Assembly (NCBI GenBank): GCA_002725175.2
Contig: PBQX02000065.1
Span: forward strand, 1 to 15,711
Length of the DNA: 15,711 bases
Direction of reading: 5' to 3'
Origin: CACKLF01 sp002725175
GTDB lineage: Bacteria; Pseudomonadota; Alphaproteobacteria; Rhodobacterales; Rhodobacteraceae
The position numbers and the translations under genes are program-made. Below are positions 1 through 8,443 of the stretch, piece by piece. The notes below the pieces were generated by a model that had not been told where the DNA came from, did not search any database, and saw only the letters and a program-made list of their open reading frames with translations. Position 1 is the first letter of the stretch. Each line of letters begins with the position of its first letter.

Positions 1-2249
1 ATTCCATCCTTAAAAATAGGTTCACCCCCTGTTGCGTCAGCATTTGATTTTTTCACGGAAGATTCATCTAGGTGCAAGAGGTACATCTTTTCTCGAGGTG
101 CTTTTCTGAGTACGTCCTCTAATGCAGCTTTGTTTAAGAAATTTTTATCCATATTGCAAAAACGAGCCATTCCTTGCTCATGTGGCCAGTACTCGGGACT
201 GTATTCGCGTGACCAACTCCCATAACCTTTCTCTATTCTCATTGACATCAGGGCTCGACTGCCGACTGGCCCGGCGCCAAATTCTTTCCCAGCATCAAGT
301 AAGGCACTATATAATTTTTTTTGATCAAAGGTATTACAGTGAATTTCCCATCCAAGATCACCAGTAAAAGAAATTCTTAGTGCATGAACTTGGATTCCTG
401 CAAGTTCAATCCGTTTTGACCTCATAAATGGGAAATCTTTAGTATTAAGTGACGTATTAGTAAGGTGTTGCAAAATTTTACGTGATTTTGGGCCAGAAAC
501 ACTAAATCCACAAATATTATCAGTCATACTCTCAAAAATTACTCCTTCGGGGAAAGGTACTGAATAGAAAAAGCGTTTATGATATCGTTCAGCCATTCCT
601 GATCCAAAGATCCAGTATTCATTTTCCTCAATTAGATTTATGGTGAAATCTCCTGCTAAGCCTCCACGGGATGAAATTAAAGGTGTTAATGTAGAGCGAC
701 CAACTTCAGTAGGAATTTTATTTGCAAAAACTTTATCAAGCCATTCGTGAGCTTTTTTACCGCGTACAACGTATTTTGCAAAATTGGAAATATCGATAAT
801 ACCAGCGTTATTGCGAAGCATTTTACACTCTTTTCCAACTGGTAGCCACCAGTTTTGCCGAGTGAATCCAATTGAATCTTTGACACCAGGTTCATTGGCA
901 AACCAAAGTGGATGTTCCCAGCCGAAACTAAGCCCCATAACTGCACCTAACTTATTTTGCATTTCGTAGACAGGGCGAGTGCGCACTGGACGACCAGCAC
1001 TGCGCTCTTCATTTGGGAAGTGAATACTATAGCGTTTAGTATACTGATCAGCAACGCGTGACTTGGTAAATTCTTTATCCGCCCAGGTATCAAAGCGTGC
1101 AATGTCCCAAGCAAACATATCATATTTAGTTTCTCCCTCTATTATCCATTCCGCAGCTAAAAGACCCATGCCTCCTGATTGACTAAAGCCGGGAATAATT
1201 CCATTGCAGCAAAAATAATTTTTCAATTCGGGAACTGGGCCAAATAGAACATTACTATCTGGTGACCAGATCATTGGGCCATTAATGACCCGCTTAATGC
1301 CCGCTTCATTCAATACGGGGACACGTTCAATTGCACGGGTAATATTTGCCTCAATTCTTTCAAGATCATCATCTAAAAGTTCATGGCCAAAGCCGAGTGG
1401 GGTTTTTTCCTCTGCCCAAAATCGCACATCGCGTTCATAGGCCCCTACCAGAAGTCCTTTACCCTCCTGACGCAAATAATATTCAGCATCACGATCAGCG
1501 ATGGAAGGCAACCTACGATCCATTTTTTTAATTTCGGGAATGGTTTCAGTTACAAAATACTGATGCTCTGTGGGCATCAAGGGCAATTCAAAACCTGCTA
1601 ATTTGGCAACTTCCCTTCCCCATAAGCCAGCGGCATTGACAATCCATTGGGTATGAATTTCACCATTAGGAGTCTCAACTACCCAGCTCCCATCTTTTTG
1701 CTGGATGGTTGCTGTTACTGGTGTAAAACGGTAAATATTAGCACCTTTTTTGCGGGCGCCCGCTGCATATGCGGCAGTGACACCAGAGGGGTCAACGTTT
1801 CCTCCATCTGGCTCCCACATGATGGTCTGAATTCCATCAAAATTAACCAAAGGGTGAAGTTTTTCTGCCTCTAAACGAGAAATTTCGTAAAAATTCATTC
1901 CGTATAACTTTGCCTTAGCAGCTTGTAAATGCAACTGATGTGATCGGTTCTCTGTCTGTGCTAAATAAAGTGATCCGGGTTGAAAAATTCCACACCCTTG
2001 TCCTGTCTCAGCTTCAAGCTCCTTATAGAGTTTCATGGTATAATGTTGTATCCGACTTATATTAGTACTATCATGAAGTCCGTGAATGCCGGCCGCTGCG
2101 TGCCATGTAGATCCAGATGTCAATTCATCGCGTTCAAGAAGAATTACATCTGACCAGCCTAGTTTGGTTAGATGATATAAAATTGAACATCCGATAACTC
2201 CTCCGCCTATTACTACAACCTGCGCATGTTTTTTCAAAACTTTCCCCAC
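1..2249 (-). CDS. Dimethylglycine/sarcosine dehydrogenase-family flavoprotein with GcvT-like folate domain (3' end cut off by window)
   Basis: Members oxidatively demethylate N-methylated glycines (dimethylglycine, sarcosine), passing the one-carbon unit to tetrahydrofolate. Translation from GTG 2249 gives about 749 residues with no stop. An N-terminal FAD fold carries GGGVIG at residues 15-20 and an acidic residue (E39) ending the second strand. GSTWHAA at 46-52 contains the His (H50) that in this family usually binds FAD covalently. The FAD domain ends with the GIIPGFSQSGGMG segment near 350-365. A linker domain follows (about 390-430), then a GcvT aminomethyltransferase-like domain to the edge. 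Relatives are about 800-815 residues, so some 60 are missing. The start is uncertain: GTG 2249 has GGAG only two bases upstream, while TTG 2237 would give MKKHAQVVV, a more family-like N-terminus. It lies 11 bases after the cinA-like stop, probably in one operon. The exact substrate cannot be told; family membership is firm. Confidence 0.9.
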   Translation of the reverse strand, partial: MGKVLKKHAQVVVIGGGVIGCSILYHLTKLGWSDVILLERDELTSGSTWHAAAGIHGLHDSTNISRIQHYTMKLYKELEAETGQGCGIFQPGSLYLAQTENRSHQLHLQAAKAKLYGMNFYEISRLEAEKLHPLVNFDGIQTIMWEPDGGNVDPSGVTAAYAAGARKKGANIYRFTPVTATIQQKDGSWVVETPNGEIHTQWIVNAAGLWGREVAKLAGFELPLMPTEHQYFVTETIPEIKKMDRRLPSIADRDAEYYLRQEGKGLLVGAYERDVRFWAEEKTPLGFGHELLDDDLERIEANITRAIERVPVLNEAGIKRVINGPMIWSPDSNVLFGPVPELKNYFCCNGIIPGFSQSGGMGLLAAEWIIEGETKYDMFAWDIARFDTWADKEFTKSRVADQYTKRYSIHFPNEERSAGRPVRTRPVYEMQNKLGAVMGLSFGWEHPLWFANEPGVKDSIGFTRQNWWLPVGKECKMLRNNAGIIDISNFAKYVVRGKKAHEWLDKVFANKIPTEVGRSTLTPLISSRGGLAGDFTINLIEENEYWIFGSGMAERYHKRFFYSVPFPEGVIFESMTDNICGFSVSGPKSRKILQHLTNTSLNTKDFPFMRSKRIELAGIQVHALRISFTGDLGWEIHCNTFDQKKLYSALLDAGKEFGAGPVGSRALMSMRIEKGYGSWSREYSPEYWPHEQGMARFCNMDKNFLNKAALEDVLRKAPREKMYLLHLDESSVKKSNADATGGEPIFKDG

Positions 2250-2260
2250 TTCTCCAAAAT

Positions 2261-2980
2261 TTACATTAGATTTTGTAACTTTCTTTCCAACTTATTAAGA
2301 ACATCTTTGTCCTTGTGGCGGGCGACAATCATAGTTCCGTATCTTCCATTCTGACTAAAGGGGTAAGATCCAATAGAAATTTCTTTATGTTTTTTTGCGA
2401 TCTCTGATAATTTTGTTGCTATGTCACCCTCTCCTTTTTCGATACGCACAGATATAGATAATAATGGGTCACCTCCTACTAATTGAGGAATAGTGCTATC
2501 GGTCATCGCTTTAAAGATTGAAGGAACTCCAGCCATAACAAATACATTTTCTATTGAGAATCCAGGAGCCTTACTGATGGGATTTTGTATCAAAGTCGCC
2601 CCCTCAGGTATTCGGCACATTCTTAGCCTGGCTGAGTTTATATCAGCTTTTCCATTTGGATAATGGGATGCTAAAAGGTCAACCGCTGCACTATTGATTT
2701 CTAATGGTACATTAAATGCGGTTGCAATGGCTTCAGCTGTAATATCATCATGTGTGGGACCTATGCCTCCGCTAGTAAAAATATAATCATATTGGCCTCT
2801 TAAGAAATTAACTGTCTCAGAAATTTTTTTTGCTTCATCACCTATTACTCTAACTTCTGATAGATTTATGCCGTTGTTTGTGAGTTCATTAGCTAAATAG
2901 TTTGAATTAGAATCTAATGTTCTTCCAGAAAGGATTTCATCACCTATTACTAGTATTGCTGCAGTGGGTTGTGGCTTCAT
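2261..2980 (-). CDS. CinA-like molybdopterin-binding (MoaB/Mog fold) domain protein
   Basis: A 239-residue protein made of the MoCF/MoaB-type domain found at the N-terminus of CinA (COG1058). Visible signatures are VIGDEILSG (11-19), TSGGIGPTHDD (69-79) and a C-terminal part with GVPSIFKAM (151-159) typical of the short CinA forms. The C-terminal nicotinamide-nucleotide deamidase domain of full CinA is absent. Single-domain versions of about 240-260 residues are common in alphaproteobacteria beside sfsA and map, and that context is present here. The biochemical role of the short form is not established; related full-length CinA proteins act in pyridine-nucleotide recycling. ATG 2980 has no clear Shine-Dalgarno sequence. 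The gene is divergent from sfsA across about 60 bases and is followed 11 bases later by the dehydrogenase gene. Confidence 0.9.
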   Translation of the reverse strand: MKPQPTAAILVIGDEILSGRTLDSNSNYLANELTNNGINLSEVRVIGDEAKKISETVNFLRGQYDYIFTSGGIGPTHDDITAEAIATAFNVPLEINSAAVDLLASHYPNGKADINSARLRMCRIPEGATLIQNPISKAPGFSIENVFVMAGVPSIFKAMTDSTIPQLVGGDPLLSISVRIEKGEGDIATKLSEIAKKHKEISIGSYPFSQNGRYGTMIVARHKDKDVLNKLERKLQNLM

Positions 2981-3042
2981 TTTAGTTTACTTTTAATATT
3001 TTTTTTCTTCTAACTCAGGCAATGTTATTTTATGTAGAGTTT

Positions 3043-3750
3043 ATGATAAATTTCAAGTCACCATTAGTATCAGGATCCTTAATTAAGAGATACAAAAGAT
3101 TCTTAGCGGATGTTTTGTTAGATTCTGGCCATATTGTAACTGCCCACTGTCCAAACCCTGGATCTATGAAGGGGCTAGCCCTGAAGGATGAAAAAATTTG
3201 GTTGGAAAAAAACACTAATCACAAAGCAAAACTATCTTATGGATGGAGACTTTCTGAACTTAAAGACAAGTCCTTGGTAGTTGTTGATACTACACTGGCC
3301 AATAAGGTTATCTATAAAGCTTTAAAAGAAAAGTGTATTCCAGGTTTGGAATCGTATGACGAGGTCAAACCTGAAATAAAATATGGTCAAAATAGTAGAT
3401 TAGATTTCTTTTTGGGGAGGAATTCAGGCCCCCCATGTTATTTAGAGGTTAAGAGTGTATCTATGGCCCGAGGAAACACTGCGATTTTCCCAGATAGTAT
3501 TACAAAAAGAGGGGCAAAACATTTGGGGGAACTACGAAAGATAGTATCTGAAGGGAATAGGGCAATAATATTTTACCTAATTCAGAGAACGGATGTTTCT
3601 GAGTGGGACTTGGCATGTGATATAGATAAGAATTATTGTAATGCTTTTAAAGAGGCATCTGATAGTGGGGTTGAAGTAATGGCATACAAGTCAAATATAT
3701 CAATAGAAGGAATAAAGTTGGGAGAAGAATTATTTAGACGCAAAGTGTAA
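3043..3750 (+). CDS. sfsA: SfsA family protein (sugar fermentation stimulation protein A)
   Basis: SfsA is a conserved DNA-binding protein with a PD-(D/E)XK nuclease-like fold; its name comes from effects on maltose use in E. coli and its true function is unclear. From ATG 3043 the product has 235 residues, the usual family length. It begins MINFKSPLVSGSLIKRYKRF, closely following the family start. CPNPGSM (36-42) matches the CPNTGSM signature. The nuclease-like acidic residues are D121 in RLDFF and E135-V-K137 in LEVKSV, followed by FPDSITKRGAKHLGEL. An in-frame ATG at 3022 would add seven residues, but they are not family-like and neither start has a strong ribosome site. Map follows after 50 bases, a neighbour pair frequent in alphaproteobacteria. 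Confidence 0.93.
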   Translation: MINFKSPLVSGSLIKRYKRFLADVLLDSGHIVTAHCPNPGSMKGLALKDEKIWLEKNTNHKAKLSYGWRLSELKDKSLVVVDTTLANKVIYKALKEKCIPGLESYDEVKPEIKYGQNSRLDFFLGRNSGPPCYLEVKSVSMARGNTAIFPDSITKRGAKHLGELRKIVSEGNRAIIFYLIQRTDVSEWDLACDIDKNYCNAFKEASDSGVEVMAYKSNISIEGIKLGEELFRRKV

Positions 3751-3800
3751 ACTGCACTATAAGGTTTAAGAATGACATAATTTTATCAAAAGGGCTTACT

Positions 3801-4607
3801 ATGAGAGATAAGAACCCTCCAAAAATTAATAAGGAGGGAATAGCTATATACGATAGAGACGATTTTGAAGGAATGCGAATGGCGGGAAAGTTAGCGGCCA
3901 AAACGCTAGACATGATTTCGTCATTTGTTAAACCGGGTGTTACAACTGATTATCTTGATAAAATAATTCATGAATTTATCATAGACAACGGGTCGGTACC
4001 AGCAACCCTAGGTTATAGGGGATATCCTAAGTCATCATGCATTTCCTTAAATCATGTAATTTGTCATGGCATTCCAAGTCCAAGAATTTTAAAGGATGGT
4101 GATATCTTAAATATAGATGTCACTTGTATTCTGGATGGTTGGTACGGTGATACAAGCCGAATGTATATAGCAGGAAAAGGAAACAGAAAGTCCATCAGAT
4201 TAATCGAAGCTACACATCAGGCATTGCTATTGGGAATAGAGGAGGTAAAGCCAGGAAATACTTTTGGAGACATAGGAGCCGCCATACAGGGGTATGTAGA
4301 ATCTTTAAAAATGTCAGTTGTGAGAGATTTCTGTGGCCATGGAGTGGGCCGTGTATTTCACGCTCCACCAAATGTTTTGCACTATGGAGTTCGTGGCTCA
4401 GGTCCTCTTATAGAGGAAGGGATGATTTTCACTATTGAGCCAATGGTAAATTTAGGGAAACCCGATTCTAAGATCTTGAAGGATAACTGGACCACGGTTA
4501 CCCGGGATAAATCTCTTTCTGCTCAGTTTGAGCATTCAATTGGTGTAACCGCAGATGGTTATGAAATTTTCACTTTATCTCCGGAGAAAAAATTTCTCCA
4601 ACTTTGA
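3801..4607 (+). CDS. map: Type I methionine aminopeptidase
   Basis: This cytosolic metallopeptidase removes the initiator methionine from nascent proteins. The 268 residues contain the full pita-bread active site: H89 (VICHGIP), metal ligands D106 (NIDVT), D117 (GDTSRM), H180 (GHGVG), E213 (TIEPM) and E244 (QFEHS), plus substrate-binding H187 (FHAPP). There is no N-terminal zinc-finger extension, as expected for the bacterial type I enzyme. ATG 3801 is preceded by AAAAGGGC at a suitable distance. It is 50 bases behind sfsA on the same strand, and its stop faces the PHP gene with only 10 bases between them. In many alphaproteobacteria radC comes next; here it does not. Confidence 0.97.
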   Translation: MRDKNPPKINKEGIAIYDRDDFEGMRMAGKLAAKTLDMISSFVKPGVTTDYLDKIIHEFIIDNGSVPATLGYRGYPKSSCISLNHVICHGIPSPRILKDGDILNIDVTCILDGWYGDTSRMYIAGKGNRKSIRLIEATHQALLLGIEEVKPGNTFGDIGAAIQGYVESLKMSVVRDFCGHGVGRVFHAPPNVLHYGVRGSGPLIEEGMIFTIEPMVNLGKPDSKILKDNWTTVTRDKSLSAQFEHSIGVTADGYEIFTLSPEKKFLQL

Positions 4608-4617
4608 GGTATTCACT

Positions 4618-5547
4618 TTATTCTTTTAGCCAAATTGGATTAGACCATGCTCTTTTTTGGTCTTTATCAATTATAACAATTCTAACCCATTTAGAATTAA
4701 AAAATGGTTCCAAACTTATTTTAGCAGAGGTTATTTCTTTTCCATGACATACATTCGAAGCAGAACCATTGCCAAGGATTACTATAGAACTGGCTTTTGA
4801 ACAGGCAACTTCAACTGAATTTTTAGTTACTTCGATATTTTCTATCTCTGGCCCACAAGAAGAGTAGTAATACCCTTTCTTTAATGCCGTGAGTAAAGAT
4901 TCTGGTTCATTATTTTCAGCCTTTACATTAACCCATCCACCAAAATAATCTTTTGTTTTGAAATGAGCATCATCCGTCGCAATGGCATTAAGTTTGAGAC
5001 CATCACTCAATAGTAAATCCAACATGTGGGTGCCATCAGGGCGATCACAATCCACCGCACACCCGTGATTATATATCTCTACTGAGTGGGCGTGTGGTGC
5101 AAGGGTTTTTGCGTCATTAAAGGACATTCCGGACCATTGGGGGTGAGCTATTGAAACAAATGCACCAGCCTCTTTACAACGAATTGCTAACTCTTTTGCA
5201 CTTTCTTGATCCTCTATAGGTAAAAAATGAGGTGCATTTGGTGGATTGAAGTTCTTCGGCAGGCCAACTGCAAGGATATGCCAGATTTCTCCATTTTCCA
5301 TGGACCCGGAGTGCACCTCCGCTCCTAGAATTGTCGAAAAAAATTCTGTTCTAAAACTTTCTGTACTTACTATAGGATAATCAAAAAGACCTACAAAATG
5401 ATCAGTTAGGGAAATAAAGTCATAACCGTTTTCTGCGTATCTTCTGCAAACCTTTTCTGGGCTCAGAATTCCATCGGATTTATCAGAATGGGTATGAAGG
5501 TTTCCTTTATAAAAACGGCCTGGGCTTGAGAAATAATTGAAATGCAA
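4618..5547 (-). CDS. PHP-domain metal-dependent phosphoesterase
   Basis: A 309-residue protein with the polymerase-and-histidinol-phosphatase (PHP) fold. The metal-binding motifs appear in order: NLHTHSDKSDG (H18, H20, D25), TDH (H50), GAEVH (E77, H79), H90, AHP (H135) and TDDAH (D192, D193, H195). This near-complete set suggests an active hydrolase of a phosphomonoester, or of a nucleotide or nucleic acid. About 70 residues at the C-terminus (240-309) look like a small beta-rich module. No substrate can be assigned. The start must be TTG 5547: an in-frame TAA lies two codons upstream and no other ATG occurs until residue 83. An AGGGAA ribosome site sits 8 bases before it. It follows secA by 11 bases and is probably co-transcribed with it. 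Confidence 0.85.
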   Translation of the reverse strand: MHFNYFSSPGRFYKGNLHTHSDKSDGILSPEKVCRRYAENGYDFISLTDHFVGLFDYPIVSTESFRTEFFSTILGAEVHSGSMENGEIWHILAVGLPKNFNPPNAPHFLPIEDQESAKELAIRCKEAGAFVSIAHPQWSGMSFNDAKTLAPHAHSVEIYNHGCAVDCDRPDGTHMLDLLLSDGLKLNAIATDDAHFKTKDYFGGWVNVKAENNEPESLLTALKKGYYYSSCGPEIENIEVTKNSVEVACSKASSIVILGNGSASNVCHGKEITSAKISLEPFFNSKWVRIVIIDKDQKRAWSNPIWLKE

Positions 5548-5558
5548 AATTTAGTTCC

Positions 5559-8255
5559 CTAACCGTGGCAATGCTTATATTTTTTCCCTGAACCACAAGG
5601 GCAAGGAGCATTTCTACTAACCCGACCCCAAGAGCTTGGATTAAGGGGATCTAATTCTGAGGTCTCAGAAAAATTCCTTCCTTTTTTAGGGTTATTTATT
5701 TTTCCACTTTGGATTGCAATATTCTTAGCTTCCTTAGCTAATTTTTCCTCCAGTTTCTCTTGATCCTCGGGAGCCATAATTTGAACAAATGCCATAAACT
5801 TAGTAACTTCTACTCTGATCCTTGCAAGCATGCTTTCAAAAAGTATAAATGCTTCCGTTTTGTACTCATTTAGAGGATCCCTTTGGGCATAGCCTCGAAA
5901 AGCTACAACGGTACGTAAATGATCAAGTTTCAACAAGTGATCCCGCCAACTCTTATCCACACTTTGTAAAAGTACCTGTTTTTCAATTTGCCGAATTGCC
6001 TCGAGTCCAAACTCAGAAATTTTTTTAGCAATCCCTTTGTCTGTTTCGTCTATAACGTGCTGAATTATTTCTTCTCTACCTATATCTTCACTGTCATGCC
6101 ATTTTTCTATAGGCACTATTAAATTAATCTCCTCCTGAATAAATTTTCCAAACGCAGGCAAGTCCCATTGTTCCTTATAACTATTTTCAGGAATAAAATC
6201 TGAGATTAAGCCTTCGACAACTTCATGCCTCATTTCCTTAGTAATATCGGAGACATCATTAGATTCCATAATTTCTCGACGCTGCTCAAATATGATTTTT
6301 CTTTGATCATTCATTACATCGTCAAACTTAAGTAAGTTCTTTCTAATTTCAAAATTACGACTTTCTACTTTGCTCTGAGCATGTGCCAATGATTTATTTA
6401 GCATGCTGTGACTTATTACCTCTCCATGTTCTAGCCCAAGTTTTGAAAGCATTTTATCGAGTAAGTTTGAGCCAAAAATTCTCAGTAAATCATCTTCAAG
6501 ACTGAGGAAAAACACTGTTCTCCCTGGATCCCCTTGTCGCCCCGACCTGCCCCTTAATTGGTTGTCAATTCTTCTGCTTTCATGACGCTCGGTTGCTAAA
6601 ACGAATAGCCCTCCAGATTCAATAACTAATCGCTTTGCTTCAGTGACTTCTTGTTTAATTTTTTCTTCAGTTTGTGGTGATAAGTCTCCACTCCCAGTTT
6701 TTTCAAGTGCTAGCTTTAATCTGTTCTCGATATTTCCCCCTAGTTGAATATCTGTTCCACGGCCAGCCATATTAGTTGCTATAGTTACAACTCCTGGTAC
6801 GCCGGCTTCAGCAATTATCTGAGCTTCCTGTTCGTGAAATCTAGCATTCAAAACATTGTGGGGAACTCCAGATTTTTTTAGCATTTTCGAAATTAGTTCT
6901 GACTTTTCTATAGATGTAGTTCCCACTAGAACAGGTTGTTTTTTTGAGTGTGCAATCTTTATTTCTTTTATTACAGCTTCATATTTTTCTTCAGCAGTTC
7001 GATAAACCCTATCATCTTCATCTTTTCTTATAACCGGCTGGTTAGTAGGGATTTCCACCACTCCAAGTTTGTAAATTTCTAGAAACTCTTCAGATTCAGT
7101 CATAGCGGTCCCTGTCATTCCAGAAAGCTTTTTATATAGTCGGAAATAATTTTGGAACGTGACAGAGGCCAGAGTTATATTTTCTGGCTGTATTGCCACA
7201 TTTTCCTTTGCCTCTAGAGCTTGATGCAAGCCATCTGATAAACGTCTTCCTTGCATCATTCGGCCAGTGAACTCATCAATCAAAACGACATCGTTATTCC
7301 TAACCACATATTCTTTATCTTTATTGAAAAGCCTATGTGCAAGAAGGGCTTGATTTATATGGTGAACTAGACTTGTGCTTTCAGGATCATAAAGATTTTG
7401 TTTTTCATCTAACAGTTTTTCTTTACGCAATATCTCTTCAACAAAATCATTTCCTGAATCAGTCAAATTTGCAGATCTAGATTTTTCTTCAACTTCATAA
7501 TGGCTGTCCTCTAATTGAGGTATTACTTTGTCAATTTGTAAATAAAGTGAAGATTTATCTTCTGTCGGTCCAGATATTATAAGAGGTGTTCTAGCTTCGT
7601 CTATAAGTATACTATCAACTTCGTCAACTATAGCAAAATGGTGATCTCTTTGGCATAAATCGTCAAGATTGCCCTTCATATTGTCTCTGAGATAATCAAA
7701 GCCTAACTCATTATTAGTTGCATAAGTTATATCAGCTTTGTATGCTTCTTTTTTTTCATTTTCCTCCATCCCAGGGTAAACAGCACTAACTGACATACCT
7801 AAGAAGTTATATATTTCCCCCATCCACTCAGCATCTCTTTTTGCAAGGTAATCATTTACGGTCACAATATGAACGCCCTTGCCTTCAAGTGCATTCAGAT
7901 AAGCAGGCAAAACCGCGGTGAGTGTTTTGCCCTCACCTGTCTTCATTTCAGAAATAGAGCCCTCATGCAAAAATATACCACCCAAAATTTGTTCATCAAA
8001 ATGTCGAAGACCCAGCGTTCTTTTTGAAGCTTCTCGAACAACGGCAAAGGCATCCACTAGAAGTTTTTCAATACCTTCTCCTTTATTAATGGTATCTTTG
8101 AATTCGGCTGTTTTTCCTTTTAATTCACTGTCTGAAAGATGTTCATATTCTTTCTCGAGTTCATTAATTTTTTGCACTAAAGAAGCTTTTGTTTTAAGTA
8201 GGCGATCGTTTTGAGTTCCAAAAACTCTTTTTGCTAAATTGCCAATACCTAACAT
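5559..8255 (-). CDS. secA: Preprotein translocase ATPase SecA
   Basis: SecA is the peripheral ATPase that drives unfolded precursors through SecYEG. The 898 residues are full length for proteobacteria. NBD1 carries Walker A MKTGEGKT (104-111) and Walker B IVDEVDSILIDEA (209-221). The preprotein cross-linking domain follows. NBD2 contains TNMAGRGTDIQLGG and QLRGRSGRQGD, with IRKNLLKFDDVMNDQR after it. The helical scaffold includes SWRDHLLKLDHLR. The C-terminus is a zinc-binding SEC-C tail, NAPCPCGSGKKYKHCHG, with ligands C885, C887, C896 and H897, used for SecB/phospholipid contact. ATG 8255 is preceded by AGGCGAG. It diverges from the exported isomerase gene across 188 bases, a gene pair conserved in alphaproteobacteria, and leads into the PHP gene. 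Confidence 0.99.
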   Translation of the reverse strand: MLGIGNLAKRVFGTQNDRLLKTKASLVQKINELEKEYEHLSDSELKGKTAEFKDTINKGEGIEKLLVDAFAVVREASKRTLGLRHFDEQILGGIFLHEGSISEMKTGEGKTLTAVLPAYLNALEGKGVHIVTVNDYLAKRDAEWMGEIYNFLGMSVSAVYPGMEENEKKEAYKADITYATNNELGFDYLRDNMKGNLDDLCQRDHHFAIVDEVDSILIDEARTPLIISGPTEDKSSLYLQIDKVIPQLEDSHYEVEEKSRSANLTDSGNDFVEEILRKEKLLDEKQNLYDPESTSLVHHINQALLAHRLFNKDKEYVVRNNDVVLIDEFTGRMMQGRRLSDGLHQALEAKENVAIQPENITLASVTFQNYFRLYKKLSGMTGTAMTESEEFLEIYKLGVVEIPTNQPVIRKDEDDRVYRTAEEKYEAVIKEIKIAHSKKQPVLVGTTSIEKSELISKMLKKSGVPHNVLNARFHEQEAQIIAEAGVPGVVTIATNMAGRGTDIQLGGNIENRLKLALEKTGSGDLSPQTEEKIKQEVTEAKRLVIESGGLFVLATERHESRRIDNQLRGRSGRQGDPGRTVFFLSLEDDLLRIFGSNLLDKMLSKLGLEHGEVISHSMLNKSLAHAQSKVESRNFEIRKNLLKFDDVMNDQRKIIFEQRREIMESNDVSDITKEMRHEVVEGLISDFIPENSYKEQWDLPAFGKFIQEEINLIVPIEKWHDSEDIGREEIIQHVIDETDKGIAKKISEFGLEAIRQIEKQVLLQSVDKSWRDHLLKLDHLRTVVAFRGYAQRDPLNEYKTEAFILFESMLARIRVEVTKFMAFVQIMAPEDQEKLEEKLAKEAKNIAIQSGKINNPKKGRNFSETSELDPLNPSSWGRVSRNAPCPCGSGKKYKHCHG

Positions 8256-8443
8256 TATCTTGCTCGCCTATATGTGATTGTAAACATAATATTTTACTTC
8301 AAAGTTTTAACATGTTTGGATAGTTATGGGAATAGCATAGTGCAAGTTCAATTTAAGCAAAATTAAAAAAAGGGCTGGAAAAATGTTTATATCTAGGGAA
8401 AGTTCTGATTTAAATTAAAAGAAAAAAATGGATATGTAAGAAA
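8256..8443. promoter_or_regulatory. Divergent control region between secA and the isomerase gene
   Basis: These 188 AT-rich bases separate two divergent units, so promoters for both must lie here or nearby. I see no convincing -35/-10 pair on either strand. TATTAT on the minus strand near 8285-8292 is a possible -10 box for secA but lacks a matching -35. A three-codon ATG-GAT-ATG-TAA frame (8428-8439) ends four bases before the isomerase ATG. No hairpin or riboswitch-like fold was recognised. Confidence 0.45.

Noticed and set aside
122..1874. Several plus-strand open frames of 60-80 codons
   Set aside because: They lie antisense to the large dehydrogenase frame, which is continuous and shows clear family motifs; none has a recognisable product.
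2993..3022. TTGCCT and TATTAA on the minus strand as a cinA promoter
   Set aside because: Spacing is 18 bases and the -10 match is moderate, leaving a leader of only about six bases; too weak to list.
3022..3042. Upstream ATG for sfsA adding MLFYVEF
   Set aside because: The extra residues are unlike SfsA N-termini; the start at 3043 gives the standard length and sequence.
4608..4617. Possible terminator between convergent map and PHP genes
   Set aside because: Only ten bases separate the stops and no hairpin with a T run is visible.
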